Below are positions 1 to 8,751 of a DNA stretch of 64,000 bases, in pieces (position 1 is the stretch's first letter; each line of letters begins with the position of its first letter). Source of the stretch: Helicobacter pylori oki112 (lineage in GTDB: Bacteria; Campylobacterota; Campylobacteria; Campylobacterales; Helicobacteraceae). The notes beneath the pieces are model-generated. The model had not been told where the DNA came from. It saw only the letters and a list, made by a program, of their open reading frames with translations, and searched no databases. Location of the stretch: assembly GCF_000600085.1 (NCBI RefSeq), contig NZ_CP006821.1, positions 930,001-994,000 of the forward strand. Reading direction: 5' to 3'. The position numbers and the translations under genes were made by a program.

Positions 1-911
1 AAAAGAATTGAAACAAGAATGCCTATCGCTCCCATTTGGCCAAAAACCACCGGTAAAGAAGTGAAGATCAACCCTGTGCCTTGTGAGACATTCGCCCCAT
101 ATTCAAACACAAAAGTGAAAATCATAAGCCCTGCCACAAGAGAAATCAAAATCCCTGATAAAACCACCCAAATCGTGCTTTTAAGCAAATTCTGCGTTTT
201 ATCAGTAACCGCAGCGTAAGTGATATTGATCCCTAAACCGATACTTAAAGAAAAGAAAACCTGCCCCAAGGAATAAGTGAACACTTGAGAGGTCAAATCT
301 TTTGGTTTGAAATCAAACATGAAATGAAAAGCTTTAGAAAAAGAATCCATGCTCATCGCATAAAAAAGCAAACCAAAAAAAGTAGCAAAGAGTAAGGGCA
401 TTAAAACCAAATTGAGTTTTTCAATGCCTTCTTTAATCCCCCTAGAAACAATCCATCCGGTTATGAATAAAACGCTAAAAAGCCCTATGGATTGTAACCT
501 TATAGACTGCAAAGTTTGAGTAAAAATTTGTTCAGATTCTTGGATATTGTTAGGCAAATTAAAACTAACACTCACTAAATAATAAAGCACCCAGCCTAAA
601 ATCGTGCCGTAAAAAGTCAGTATTAAAGGCCCAGAAATAAGCAAAAGCCCTGCGTATTTCCAGCGTTTTTTAGGGTTAAGGTCAAGCTCTTTAAAAGCTT
701 CTATTACATTTTTTTGCGTGCTTTGTCCTAATAGCATTTCAGCGATAAACATCGCCGCGCCAACGCTTAAAGATAAAAATAAAAACAATAAAACAAAAGC
801 ACCCCCACCACTCACCCCAGTCATGTAAGGAAAGCGCCAAATATGCCCTAAACCTATCGCGCTCCCTAAAGCCGCTAAAACAAATCCTAATTTAGAAAAA
901 TGATTACCCAT
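1..911 (-). CDS. Sodium-dependent NSS-family transporter (partial, C-terminus outside window)
   Basis: Reading leftwards from the ATG at 911 the frame stays open to the window edge, giving about 303 N-terminal residues of a protein usually near 440. The start reads MGNHFSKLGFVLAALGSAIGL and continues with GHIWRFPY, the signature of the neurotransmitter:sodium symporter family in which TM1 residues bind Na+ and substrate. Several long hydrophobic segments follow, consistent with an inner-membrane amino-acid-type transporter. It corresponds to one of the two adjacent NSS genes known in H. pylori (HP0497/HP0498 by recall); which one, and the substrate, cannot be told. It is divergent from the thioesterase gene at 1141. 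Confidence 0.9.
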   Translation of the reverse strand, partial: MGNHFSKLGFVLAALGSAIGLGHIWRFPYMTGVSGGGAFVLLFLFLSLSVGAAMFIAEMLLGQSTQKNVIEAFKELDLNPKKRWKYAGLLLISGPLILTFYGTILGWVLYYLVSVSFNLPNNIQESEQIFTQTLQSIRLQSIGLFSVLFITGWIVSRGIKEGIEKLNLVLMPLLFATFFGLLFYAMSMDSFSKAFHFMFDFKPKDLTSQVFTYSLGQVFFSLSIGLGINITYAAVTDKTQNLLKSTIWVVLSGILISLVAGLMIFTFVFEYGANVSQGTGLIFTSLPVVFGQMGAIGILVSIL

Positions 912-1098
912 TCTTAACTATCAAACTCCTTATCAATGATTAAAATTAAGGAGCTATGTCCTTAATCGCCCAACTATTGCTGTATTAGTTTTTTAAAATC
1001 TTTAAAGATCTTAAGATTTAAGGAAAAACCCACTTCAAAAATACCTAAAAAATATAGAGCAATGCCCCTAGATTATACTATAGTTAAGTTACATATTG

Positions 1099-1104
1099 TA
1101 TAAT
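1099..1104 (+). promoter_or_regulatory. Sigma-80 type -10 box upstream of the YbgC gene
   Basis: A perfect TATAAT lies 37 bases before the ATG at 1141 in an AT-rich leader, as is usual for H. pylori housekeeping promoters, which often lack a clear -35. A strong Shine-Dalgarno (AAGGGGA) sits just before the start codon. Confidence 0.6.
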
Positions 1105-1140
1105 TTTAAGAAAAATTCATTATTCAAGTAAGGGGAATTA

Positions 1141-1542
1141 ATGCGCTGTAGGGTATATTACGAAGATACCGACTCTGAAGGCGTGGTCTATCATGCGAAT
1201 TATTTGAAATATTGCGAAAGGGCTAGGAGCGAGTTTTTTTTTAAACAAAAGGTCTTACCCGAAAATGAAGAAGGCGTGTTTGTCATCCGCTCCATCAAAG
1301 CGGATTTTTTCACCCCTGCGAGTCTTGGGCAGGTCTTAGAAATAAGAACACAAATTAAAGAATTAAGAAAGGTTTTTGTGGTGCTTTTTCAAGAAATTTA
1401 TTGCATCCAAAACGCTTCTTTAGAGCCTATGAAGCCTTTTAAAGTTTTTGCTTCAGAAATCAAGTTTGGCTTTGTCAATCGCTCTACATACAGCCCTATT
1501 GCCATTCCTAAATTATTTAAGGAGCTTCTTAGTGCCGTCTGA
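1141..1542 (+). CDS. ybgC: YbgC-type acyl-CoA thioesterase (hotdog fold)
   Basis: A 133-residue 4-hydroxybenzoyl-CoA-type thioesterase. The N-terminal motif YEDTDSEGVVYHANYLKY (from residue 7) carries the Asp at about residue 11 that acts in catalysis in this family, followed by ERAR. Family members hydrolyse short or medium acyl-CoA or acyl-ACP in the cytoplasm; the H. pylori homologue (HP0496 by recall) has been described as an acyl-CoA thioesterase. The ATG is preceded by AAGGGGA. The gene overlaps the next one by 11 bases, so translational coupling is likely. There is no tol-pal cluster beside it, unlike in enterobacteria. Confidence 0.9.
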   Translation: MRCRVYYEDTDSEGVVYHANYLKYCERARSEFFFKQKVLPENEEGVFVIRSIKADFFTPASLGQVLEIRTQIKELRKVFVVLFQEIYCIQNASLEPMKPFKVFASEIKFGFVNRSTYSPIAIPKLFKELLSAV

Positions 1543-1792
1543 TTCAGAAAAACCCACTATCATTTACCCTTGTCTTTGGGATTATAGGGTGATTATGACC
1601 ACTAACGATACAAGCATGTTAAAAGAACTTTTAGAAACCTACCAACGCCCCTTTAAATTGGAATTTAAAAACACTTCTAAAAACGCTAAATTTTATAGCT
1701 TTAATGTTTCTATGGAAGTTTCAAACGAATCAGAACGGAACGAGATTTTTCAAAAAATTTCACAATTGGACGGAGTGGTTCAAACGCTTTAA
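1532..1792 (+). CDS. DUF493/YbeD-like small protein
   Basis: An 86-residue protein starting at GTG 1532, preceded by AAGGAG at correct spacing. An upstream in-frame ATG at 1448 would lie inside the thioesterase gene and has no ribosome-binding site, so GTG is preferred. The C-terminal half ([20 protein letters not shown] ... LDGVVQTL) resembles the DUF493/YbeD ferredoxin-like fold; function is unknown. It overlaps the thioesterase gene by 11 bases. Its TAA overlaps the TAA of the convergent murD gene, which leaves no room for a terminator between them. Confidence 0.8.
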   Translation: MPSDSEKPTIIYPCLWDYRVIMTTNDTSMLKELLETYQRPFKLEFKNTSKNAKFYSFNVSMEVSNESERNEIFQKISQLDGVVQTL

Positions 1793-3057
1793 TCCTTTAA
1801 AACAAACGCTTTAAATTTTTCACCCCTTTCTTTATACGAAGAAAATTGATCCAAGCTGGCCGCGCTGGGTGAAAGCAAAGCGATTTCATTTTGCGATAAA
1901 ACGCTTTTAATTTCTTGAACCGCTTTTTCTAACTTTAAACAAACCTGACAAGAAACATTAAATTCTAACGCTAAAGCTTGGATGATAGAAGCGCTTGATC
2001 CTATGGCATAAAGGCTTATTTTATAGTTTTTAAACTCTTCAAAAAGGGGGGTTAAATTGACCCCTTTAATATCGCCCCCTAAAATCAAATGGATTTTTTG
2101 GTTTTTAAAGGTTTTTAGGGCTTGTAAGGTGGCATCAATGTTCGTGGCCTTGCTGTCATCTACCCACAAACGCCCTTCTTTATCCCTAAATTCTTCCATT
2201 TTATGCGAGCCGATTTTAAAAGCGTTCAACCTTTTAAAGGCGTTTTCTCTATAATCTTGCCATTTTAAATTCTTTATTTTTAAAAATTGCTCATAAATTA
2301 AAAGGGCTAAAGCCGCATCTAATAAAAACGCTCCCTTAAAAAAAAGGGCGTTGGAAGGGATTTTTAAACGCTCTAAAACCTCTTCGCTTGTGTCAAAAAA
2401 GATTTTTTGCGCTTGCGAGTTTTGAATAATGGGGTGTTCTTTGAATTTTAAAGGGAGGATAGCGAGCGAAGTTTTAGGCATCAATGTTAAAACCTTGAGT
2501 TTAGCGTTCAAATAATTTTCAAAATTGCAATGCCAAGTCAAATGATCGGCTTTGACATTGATGAGCAAGTAGATTAAAGGGTAAGCCTTATTCGTGTAAT
2601 GCAAAGAAAAGGAGCTTGTTTCTAGCACCCACAAGGGCGATTGTTTTTCAAACAATTCAATCAGGGGCGTGCCGATATTCCCCCCACTCACAGCCTTAAA
2701 ATCTTCTAAAAGCATGGTGAGCATTTCGGTCGTGGTGGTTTTCCCGTTAGTGCCGCTAATACTGATTATAGTGGGCGTGAAAACAGAATCAAACAAGCTA
2801 TCAATATAATCGTATTCGCTCACTAAATGCTTGGCTTTTATGACTAAAGGGTGCGTGAAACTAATGCCAGGGCTGACTACCTCTAGTTGGGAATCATTAG
2901 GGTTAAAATCCTTACTGGGGTAGCAAAGAAAACCCTCTCTATCCTTAAAAAATGAGGTGAATTGATCATCAAAAAATTTGACTTCGTTATGGTTTTTTTT
3001 AAAAAAACGCCCCAAAGCTAGAGTGGTTTTTCCATGCCCCAATAAAGAGATTTTCAT
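1789..3057 (-). CDS. murD: UDP-N-acetylmuramoylalanine--D-glutamate ligase
   Basis: Cytoplasmic Mur ligase that adds D-glutamate to UDP-MurNAc-L-Ala in peptidoglycan precursor synthesis, using ATP. The 422-residue protein has the Mur ligase P-loop [10 protein letters not shown] at residues 101-110, the central-domain segment [10 protein letters not shown], and the C-terminal WVDDSKATN and LGGDIKG motifs. Length is slightly shorter than typical MurD (about 440). It follows mraY on the same strand with one base between stop and start, so the two form an operon for consecutive cell-wall steps. Confidence 0.95.
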   Translation of the reverse strand: MKISLLGHGKTTLALGRFFKKNHNEVKFFDDQFTSFFKDREGFLCYPSKDFNPNDSQLEVVSPGISFTHPLVIKAKHLVSEYDYIDSLFDSVFTPTIISISGTNGKTTTTEMLTMLLEDFKAVSGGNIGTPLIELFEKQSPLWVLETSSFSLHYTNKAYPLIYLLINVKADHLTWHCNFENYLNAKLKVLTLMPKTSLAILPLKFKEHPIIQNSQAQKIFFDTSEEVLERLKIPSNALFFKGAFLLDAALALLIYEQFLKIKNLKWQDYRENAFKRLNAFKIGSHKMEEFRDKEGRLWVDDSKATNIDATLQALKTFKNQKIHLILGGDIKGVNLTPLFEEFKNYKISLYAIGSSASIIQALALEFNVSCQVCLKLEKAVQEIKSVLSQNEIALLSPSAASLDQFSSYKERGEKFKAFVLKD

Positions 3058-3058
3058 T

Positions 3059-4120
3059 TTAACGCACCTTCAAGCTTAAAAGAGCGATTAAATTACTCAG
3101 CATAGAAATGATCCAAAAACGCACGATCACCTTATTTTCTGCCCAACCCTTTTGCTCAAAATGATGATGGATAGGTGCCATTAAAAAAAGGCGTTTTTTG
3201 CGGGTTTTATAACTCCCTACTTGCAAGATCACCGACAGAGTTTCTACCACAAAAATAGATCCCATTAAAACGAGTAAGATTTCATTGTGCGAAACGATAG
3301 CGTTATAAGCGATAAACCCTCCCAAAGCCAAACTCCCGCTATCGCCCATAAACACGCTTGCCGGGTTGCAGTTATACCACAAAAAGCCAAAGAGTGATCC
3401 CACTAACGCTAGCGAGACAACAAACAATTCCCCCACATCTATGACTTTAGGATAAAGCAAGTATTTAGAAAATTCCGCATTCCCTGCCACATACACAAAG
3501 ATAGAAAGGCTTAAAAGGGTGAAAATGCTAGGCACGCTCGCTAAGCCGTCTAAGCCGTCGGTTAAATTCACCGCATTGCTCGTGGATAAAAAAACCAACA
3601 CCCAAAAACCAACCGCTAACATCGTTGGAATTTCAAACAAGGGGTTTTTCAAAAAAGGCGCGTATAAAAAAGTGTCTAACCCTTTAAGGCTCAATAAAAC
3701 AGACACCACAAGCGAAAGGACAAAAAGCATGCCAAATTTCATTTTCGCGCTCATCCCGGCGTTATTTTGTTGGTTGATTTTAGTGTAATCGTCTCTAAAA
3801 CCCACAAAACTAAAGCCCACTAACACGATTATCCCTAACAACACATAAAGATTACCCAAAGACGCGCACAACACGCTCGCAACAATGGTTGCAAAAACAA
3901 ACACAATCCCCCCCATCGTAGGGGTATCCTTTTTATTCTGGTGGCTTGGCACGAAGCTAGAAATGGGCTGATTAGCCTTTTTAGCCTTGGCCCATAGAAT
4001 GAATTTAGGCATTAAAAAAAGCGTGAGGAAAAAGGCTATAAAAAACCCTAACCCTGCTCTAAAAGTCAAATACTGGAAAAGATTGATATTGAAATAGCCA
4101 TATAGTAAAGAATAGAGCAT
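3059..4120 (-). CDS. mraY: Phospho-N-acetylmuramoyl-pentapeptide transferase
   Basis: Integral membrane enzyme that transfers phospho-MurNAc-pentapeptide to undecaprenyl phosphate, forming lipid I. Visible family motifs are the early loop [20 protein letters not shown] with the catalytic Asp residues, the FMGDSGS segment and the APIHHHFE motif, within about ten hydrophobic segments. An in-frame ATG exists at 4141, but the ATG at 4120 is preceded by AGGGGA at good spacing and gives the 353-residue length I recall for H. pylori MraY, so it is preferred. It lies one base upstream of murD. Confidence 0.95.
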   Translation of the reverse strand: MLYSLLYGYFNINLFQYLTFRAGLGFFIAFFLTLFLMPKFILWAKAKKANQPISSFVPSHQNKKDTPTMGGIVFVFATIVASVLCASLGNLYVLLGIIVLVGFSFVGFRDDYTKINQQNNAGMSAKMKFGMLFVLSLVVSVLLSLKGLDTFLYAPFLKNPLFEIPTMLAVGFWVLVFLSTSNAVNLTDGLDGLASVPSIFTLLSLSIFVYVAGNAEFSKYLLYPKVIDVGELFVVSLALVGSLFGFLWYNCNPASVFMGDSGSLALGGFIAYNAIVSHNEILLVLMGSIFVVETLSVILQVGSYKTRKKRLFLMAPIHHHFEQKGWAENKVIVRFWIISMLSNLIALLSLKVR

Positions 4121-4246
4121 AAAATCCCCTAAAATCGCCATGCTTGAAATTTAGAAAAAAGAAAATTGTAGCACAAATTGATTTACTTAAAAATAGCATG
4201 AAAATAGGGTAAGATAGGAGTTTATTTTAATTTTTAGGAGTCTTTT

Positions 4247-5083
4247 ATGGAGCGTTCGCTTATTTTTAAAAAAGTTAGAATTTATTCTAAAATGTTAGTG
4301 GCTTTAGGGCTTTCAAGCGTGTTGATCGGTTGTGCGATGAATCCAAACGCTGAAACAAAAACACCAAATGACGCCAAAAATCAAGTTCAAACTCATGAAA
4401 GAATGAAAACAAGCTCTGAACATGTTACGCCGCTAGATTTTAATTATCCGATACATATTGCTCAAGCCCCACAAAACCATCATGTTGTAGGTATTTTAGC
4501 ACCACGCATTCAAGTGAGCGATAATCTAAAACCCTATATTGATAAGTTTCAAGACGCTTTAATTAATCAAATCCAAACTATTTTTGAAAAAAGAGGCTAT
4601 CAAGTGTTGCGTTTTCAAGATGAAAAAGCTTTAAATGCGCAAGATAAGAGAAAGATTTTTTCCGTTTTGGATTTGAAAGGGTGGGTAGGAATCTTAGAAG
4701 ATTTGAAAATGAATTTAAAAGATCCCAATAATCCTAATTTAGACACGCTAGTGGATCAAAGCTCAGGCTCTGTGTGGTTTAATTTTTATGAGCCAGAAAG
4801 CAATCGTGTAGTCCATGATTTTGCTGTGGAAGTAGGGACTTTTCAGGCAATGACCTATACTTACAAACACAGTAATTCTGGAGGGCTTAATTCTTCAAAC
4901 AGCATTATCCATGAAAATTTAGAAAAGAATAAAGAAGATGCGATACATAAAATCTTAAACAGAATGTATGCGGTTGTCATGAAAAAAGCTGTAACAGAAC
5001 TTACAAAAGAAAATATTGCCAAATACCGAGACGCTATTGATAGAATGAAAGGCTTTAAAAGTTCTATGCCTCAAAAAAAGTAG
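4247..5083 (+). CDS. HpaA-family lipoprotein paralogue
   Basis: A 278-residue outer-membrane lipoprotein of the neuraminyllactose-binding haemagglutinin (HpaA) family. A basic start and hydrophobic stretch end in a lipobox, LIGC, with the lipidated Cys at residue 29. The body contains the family segment FNYPIHIAQAPQNHHVVGIL and a C-terminal basic region. H. pylori has several hpaA paralogues; this one matches the position of HP0492 by recall, associated with the flagellar sheath. The start is supported by TAGGAG ahead of the ATG. It is monocistronic, with a hairpin after the stop. Confidence 0.85.
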   Translation: MERSLIFKKVRIYSKMLVALGLSSVLIGCAMNPNAETKTPNDAKNQVQTHERMKTSSEHVTPLDFNYPIHIAQAPQNHHVVGILAPRIQVSDNLKPYIDKFQDALINQIQTIFEKRGYQVLRFQDEKALNAQDKRKIFSVLDLKGWVGILEDLKMNLKDPNNPNLDTLVDQSSGSVWFNFYEPESNRVVHDFAVEVGTFQAMTYTYKHSNSGGLNSSNSIIHENLEKNKEDAIHKILNRMYAVVMKKAVTELTKENIAKYRDAIDRMKGFKSSMPQKK

Positions 5084-5107
5084 TTCTTAAACGAACCATT
5101 TAAAAAT

Positions 5108-5141
5108 TAGCCTTAAAATCAGTCTTTTTAAAGGCTATTTT
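5108..5141 (+). terminator. Hairpin terminator after the HpaA paralogue
   Basis: TAGCCTT (5108-5114) pairs with AAGGCTA (5131-5137) around a 16-base loop and is followed by TTTT. It lies 25 bases after the lipoprotein stop and just before the rpmB promoter. Confidence 0.6.
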
Positions 5142-5144
5142 AAG

Positions 5145-5150
5145 TATAAT
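5145..5150 (+). promoter_or_regulatory. -10 box for rpmB
   Basis: A perfect TATAAT lies 33 bases before the rpmB ATG, immediately after the preceding terminator hairpin. Confidence 0.6.
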
Positions 5151-5182
5151 GCCAAATTTATTTCAATAATTAAGGATACACA

Positions 5183-5371
5183 ATGGCAAAAAGATGTGCT
5201 TTAACTTTTAAAGGGCCTATGATAGGCAACCATGTCAGTCATGCGAACAACAAAAACAAACGCCGCTTACTCCCTAACTTGCGATCGATTAAGATCCAAT
5301 TAGACGACGGCACGACTAAACGCATTAAAGTGGCTGCTTCCACTTTAAGAACCATGCGTAAAGGGGCTTAG
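5183..5371 (+). CDS. rpmB: 50S ribosomal protein L28
   Basis: A 62-residue, very basic protein with the L28 start [20 protein letters not shown] and the family signature around [19 protein letters not shown], ending [14 protein letters not shown]. It is a component of the large ribosomal subunit. An AAGGA-type ribosome-binding site precedes the ATG. The codons after its TAG stay open in the same frame to 5548 (see the separate entry). Confidence 0.95.
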   Translation: MAKRCALTFKGPMIGNHVSHANNKNKRRLLPNLRSIKIQLDDGTTKRIKVAASTLRTMRKGA

Positions 5372-5392
5372 TTTTTAGAATTTCTGTCCATT

Positions 5393-5548
5393 TTGATTGT
5401 AGGGGTGGTTTTGGTGTTTTTGATAACCTTTTTAAAACTCCCCTTAAAACTAAACTTCTTTATTAAATATCAATTTTATGCGATCGGGTTTGATATTTTA
5501 AGGGAGTTTAAAAATGAAACGCTTTCAAAAGAATTTATTTTGATCTAG
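5393..5548 (+). CDS. Candidate small membrane protein between rpmB and the K+ channel gene
   Basis: From the base after the rpmB TAG the same frame stays open for 58 codons to a TAG at 5546-5548. From a TTG at 5393 it would encode 51 residues: a hydrophobic segment (IVGVVLVFLITFLKL) followed by FFIKYQFYAIGFDILREF and a charged tail. The composition looks like a one-helix membrane protein and the stop is only 3 bases before the channel start. However, no ATG and no convincing ribosome-binding site are present, so this may be chance or a decayed gene. Confidence 0.3.
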   Translation: MIVGVVLVFLITFLKLPLKLNFFIKYQFYAIGFDILREFKNETLSKEFILI

Positions 5549-5551
5549 GAA

Positions 5552-6694
5552 TTGGTTTTGTTTGAAAAGTTGAAATTTTTTAAAATCAAAAAAGACGATG
5601 AAATCCAGCCAGAAGTCAATTTAAATTCTGAAATCTATGAGCAATTTAAGGTCTTTAGACTCCCGCTTATTTTAATCCAATTGCTTGTGCTTTTAGGCAC
5701 TCTGGGATACTTCGCCCTAGAAAATTATAGCCTTATGCAAGCTTTCTTTCAAACGACTTACACCATGACAGCTACAGGGTTTGGCGCTTTAAATGAAAGC
5801 CAGTTCGGGCCTATAAGTATTTTTTTAACTTCCATTTTAATGTTTTTTGGGGCAGGAATCATTGCCTTTAGCGTGGCTATTTTAGTTAGCGTGGTCAATA
5901 AAGGCACGCTTACCAGATTGATTAAGGAGAAAGGTATGATTTATAAAATCGCACGCCTTAAGGATCATTATGTGATTTGTTACCACAACGAATACACCAT
6001 TGAATTGAGCAAGCAGTTCCGCTCCGCTCAAATCCCCTTTGTGGTCGTGGATAATGACCCTAGTTTTGAAGAAGAAGCCATTAAGCACAAATACCCCTAC
6101 TACATCATAGGCGATCCGCAAACCAATTTAGCCATGCTAAAAACCCACTTAAGCAGCGCTAGGGGTGTTGTGGCTTTGTCTAAGATTTTACCGGTGAATG
6201 TGGCGTTAATGGTGAGCGTGCGCTTGTTTGAAAAGGAATTAAAGCGCAAACCTTACTACATCATTGCGAGCGCGCATAGCGATGAAGGCTTAGAAAAATT
6301 AAAAAAATTAGGGGCTGATATGGTGGTCTCCCCTACAAAACTCATGGCGCAGAGAGTGAGTGCTATGGCGGTGCGTCCGGATATGGAAAATATCTTAGAG
6401 CGTTTTATCAATAAAAAAGACACGCTTTTAGACTTAGAGGAAGTGATTGTCCCTAAAACCAGCTGGCTTGTGTTAAGGAAATTAAAAGAAGCCCATTTTA
6501 GAGAGATCGCTAAAGCGTTTGTGATTGGTATCACTCAAAAAGATGGCAAATACATCCCCATGCCCGATGGAGAAACGATTATTGCAAGCGAATCCAAACT
6601 ATTAATGGTTGGCACTTCAGAAGGCGTTGCGACCTGTAAGCAACTCATTGCCAACCATCAAAGACCCAAAGAAGTGGATTACATTTCCTTGTGA
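5552..6694 (+). CDS. Potassium channel with RCK/TrkA-N domain
   Basis: A 380-residue two-TM potassium channel matching HpKchA (HP0490 by recall), which is needed for K+ uptake and gastric colonisation. TM1 is near residues 36-56, followed by the pore helix and an unusual selectivity filter TATGFG (73-78) in place of the common TVGYG, then TM2 (about 86-113). The cytoplasmic RCK domain starts at KDHYVICYHNEYTIEL and a TrkA-C-like domain closes the protein. The start used is TTG 5552; another TTG is at 5558. No ATG is available. Confidence 0.9.
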   Translation: MVLFEKLKFFKIKKDDEIQPEVNLNSEIYEQFKVFRLPLILIQLLVLLGTLGYFALENYSLMQAFFQTTYTMTATGFGALNESQFGPISIFLTSILMFFGAGIIAFSVAILVSVVNKGTLTRLIKEKGMIYKIARLKDHYVICYHNEYTIELSKQFRSAQIPFVVVDNDPSFEEEAIKHKYPYYIIGDPQTNLAMLKTHLSSARGVVALSKILPVNVALMVSVRLFEKELKRKPYYIIASAHSDEGLEKLKKLGADMVVSPTKLMAQRVSAMAVRPDMENILERFINKKDTLLDLEEVIVPKTSWLVLRKLKEAHFREIAKAFVIGITQKDGKYIPMPDGETIIASESKLLMVGTSEGVATCKQLIANHQRPKEVDYISL

Positions 6695-6722
6695 TTGATA
6701 CAGCCCTTTTTAAATAAAAAAG

Positions 6723-6850
6723 CTTGGCTCTCATCAAATATGGATAATAAAATCTAAAATGCTAAAAACATTTTTTATAATTAATAGCAAAGAGCTTGGC
6801 GTTAGTCAAAAAGTTTTAGCCATTCATGTTTGATGAGAACCGATCCAAGA
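6723..6850. repeat. Imperfect inverted repeat around an 90-bp AT-rich core
   Basis: TCTCATCAAA at 6729-6738 is repeated inverted as TTTGATGAGA at 6829-6838. Weaker matches extend outward (CTTGG before the left arm, CCAAG after the right arm) and inward (ATG). The core contains a TATAAT and a 24-codon open frame without a ribosome-binding site. The whole non-coding stretch is 6695-6891, between the channel gene and the island. No transposase is present, so this could be a transcript hairpin or a scar of rearrangement. Confidence 0.45.
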
Positions 6851-6891
6851 TTTAAACGGATTTTGGGCTTATTTTTCTCACACCCATACGC

Positions 6892-7065
6892 TCAATGAGA
6901 GTTAATTATAACCCTTTTAAAGCCTTCTTTGTTGAAAGGATTTTTAAAATATTTTAAACCATGTTTTAATTTGTCCTGTGGTTGGTTTCCTAAATCATTG
7001 CATTTTTGAAGCGTTACCCTAAATTCCGCGCAAAATAAATCTTCATCAATCTCCCAACCTAAAAT
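6892..7065 (-). CDS. Short unidentified ORF or gene remnant downstream of the coiled-coil gene
   Basis: On the minus strand an open frame overlaps the last codons of the 285-residue gene and runs 57 codons to TGA at 6892. It reads ILGWEIDEDLFCAEFRVTL and continues with a basic KHGLKYFKNPFNKEGFKRV segment, protein-like in composition. No ATG, GTG or TTG is well placed; an AAGGAG lies 6-7 bases before an ATT at 7065, so either a non-canonical start is used or this is the tail of a broken gene. The product is not recognised. Confidence 0.35.
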   Translation of the reverse strand: MLGWEIDEDLFCAEFRVTLQKCNDLGNQPQDKLKHGLKYFKNPFNKEGFKRVIINSH

Positions 7066-7066
7066 T

Positions 7067-7924
7067 TTACTCTCCTTTCTTACTTTTTTCTAGCGTGTAA
7101 TCGCTCAAATCCTTGATCTTTTGCTCCCATCCGCCTTGAATATAGATCACATTCCTAATATAATAAGCTCCTATGAATAGAGTGCTAAACTTCGGCTTCA
7201 AGGTTTCTAAAAGTTCGTTAAATGCGGTTTTTTTGGCTTCGGTGATCTCGCTTGTGGCTTGTTGCTTTTCTTGCGTGATATTATTTAAAACTTCTTTCTT
7301 ATTGGTGTTAATTTGATTTGTAGCGCTTTTTTTCGCTTGGTTAATGTTAGTTATCGCTTGCGTTTTATTCTCGCTTATTTCATTATTAGCGTGCGTTTTA
7401 GCTTGCGTGATCGCTTCAAGGCTTTGGGTTTTAGTTTCTTTGATTTGGTTATTAGCGCTTTCTTTGGCGTTGTTTAAAAAGATTTGATAGCTCGTTAAAA
7501 GCCTTGTAGCGGTTTCTATTATTTGATTTTCTAGCTTTTTAATTTCGCTTTTGATGTTCTCGGTGTTGGCGTTTAAAATGCTCGTTACTTCTTGCTCGTT
7601 GGCATGCATGCTCGTATTAAACTCGCTAAAAAAGCCCTCGTATTCTTTCATTTTCGCTTTCAAGCTCTCTCCGGCGTTACTCAGCCATTCAATGGAATTT
7701 CTTAAACTGCTATCAATTTCATTCGCATTTTTGAAAAAATCCAAACTCAAAAGCACTTCTAAAATCCTAACGATCCCTTTAAGGCTTAGCTGTATTTGAT
7801 CCGTAAAAAAGCTGTTAGATTTTAAAGCGCTCTGTAATTGCTTTAATAATTCGTTAGTGATTTCTTTCACTTCTGGCTGTTCGGTAATCTCTAAAGCGCT
7901 GTTAGGTAGATTGGGGTAATTCAT
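7067..7924 (-). CDS. Hypothetical coiled-coil protein
   Basis: A 285-residue protein with no recognised catalytic motif. Residues about 95-245 are a long alpha-helical coiled coil made of degenerate 11- to 12-residue repeats of the type A-x-x-x-I-x-x-x-K-x-x-A (for example TQAKTHANNEISENKTQAI and INQAKKSATNQINTNKKE). There is no signal peptide or membrane segment. It ends with a short non-coiled tail (LFIGAYYIRNVIYIQGGWEQ). It lies at the 3' end of the minus-strand island whose upstream genes are DUF3519/PBECR remnants, so a role linked to that mobile cargo is possible but not shown. Confidence 0.65.
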   Translation of the reverse strand: MNYPNLPNSALEITEQPEVKEITNELLKQLQSALKSNSFFTDQIQLSLKGIVRILEVLLSLDFFKNANEIDSSLRNSIEWLSNAGESLKAKMKEYEGFFSEFNTSMHANEQEVTSILNANTENIKSEIKKLENQIIETATRLLTSYQIFLNNAKESANNQIKETKTQSLEAITQAKTHANNEISENKTQAITNINQAKKSATNQINTNKKEVLNNITQEKQQATSEITEAKKTAFNELLETLKPKFSTLFIGAYYIRNVIYIQGGWEQKIKDLSDYTLEKSKKGE

Positions 7925-7936
7925 TTTATTCCTTAT

Positions 7937-8657
7937 TTAGTTTTTTGTGGTAGGATTAGGTCCTACGGAGTTTAAAGAATTAAATGCCTTTTCTTTAGTG
8001 ATTGCTTGCGGAGTAGACCGTAACGCTTGCTTCTCTGTATCATACAATTCATAACTACTTATCACTCAATGATTAGGTAATTTTTCTCCTTTCCAATTAT
8101 CTTTTATCTTTTAAACCTACTCTTATATTTTGGTATTCAATAGCCATTCTGCCGTTTCGTTCTACCTTAACGCCTTTCTCTATAACTTCCGGTATCGTTT
8201 TAACTACGCTCATGGCGTATTCTTTGGCTTCTGTTTCGTTTATTCCTTTGTTAAGCGCTTGATCTTCTCGGCGTTTTAAAATGTGTTCTAACCCGTAATC
8301 TTTATTACCCCAAACTAAATCAATATCCCCTAAACCTTCCTTATAAAACGCTCCCGCTACAAAACCTTTTTTAGTTTCTAATAGCTTGTTAATCGCTCCT
8401 AAGCCATCATTTTTAAACTCGCTATAATTAGGTCCCCATTCGCTAGGCGTTTCAAGTTTTTGTTTTTTACTCCCTTTCTCGCTCTCTTTTTGCATGTCCT
8501 TCACGGCTTCTATCAAGCGCTTTAAGGTAGGGTTATTTTCGTTTGGCTCTCTATTGACCATTAAAAAAAAGAGAAAACTAAAAAGCATTCTCTCGCTAAG
8601 CATGACCCTCGCTTCTAAGATAATGTCAAATGGTTTTTCTATTGCTCTTATTATCAT
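7937..8657 (-). pseudogene. Broken DUF3519/PBECR-type nuclease-domain gene
   Basis: The intact part (8097-8657) encodes 186 residues with the domain seen in the neighbouring larger gene: WGPNYSEF, then AINKLLETKKGFVAGAFYKE, GDIDLVWG, YGLEHILKRRE, and IPEVIEKGVKVERNGRMAIE. After GLKD the frame is broken by a 7-bp tandem duplication (8098-8111); in the next frame the protein continues as NWKGEKLPNH, a TGA (8066-8068) where the paralogue suggests Trp or Tyr, then VISSYELYDTEKQAL, ending at 7937. Two lesions therefore separate the domain from its tail. The family is predicted to be BECR-fold RNases related to barnase, EndoU, colicin E5/D and RelE. Confidence 0.7.
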
Positions 8658-8751
8658 TTTTTAATCCTTGACTTTTTCAAGTTTTTGTTTTATAGTTTCA
8701 AAACGCATTAGCTTTATCAAATATGTCTAGCACTCAGCTCATAACTGATGG

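Noticed and set aside
6759..6833. 24-codon ORF inside the inverted-repeat element
   Set aside because: No ribosome-binding site and no recognisable feature; reported only as part of the repeat.
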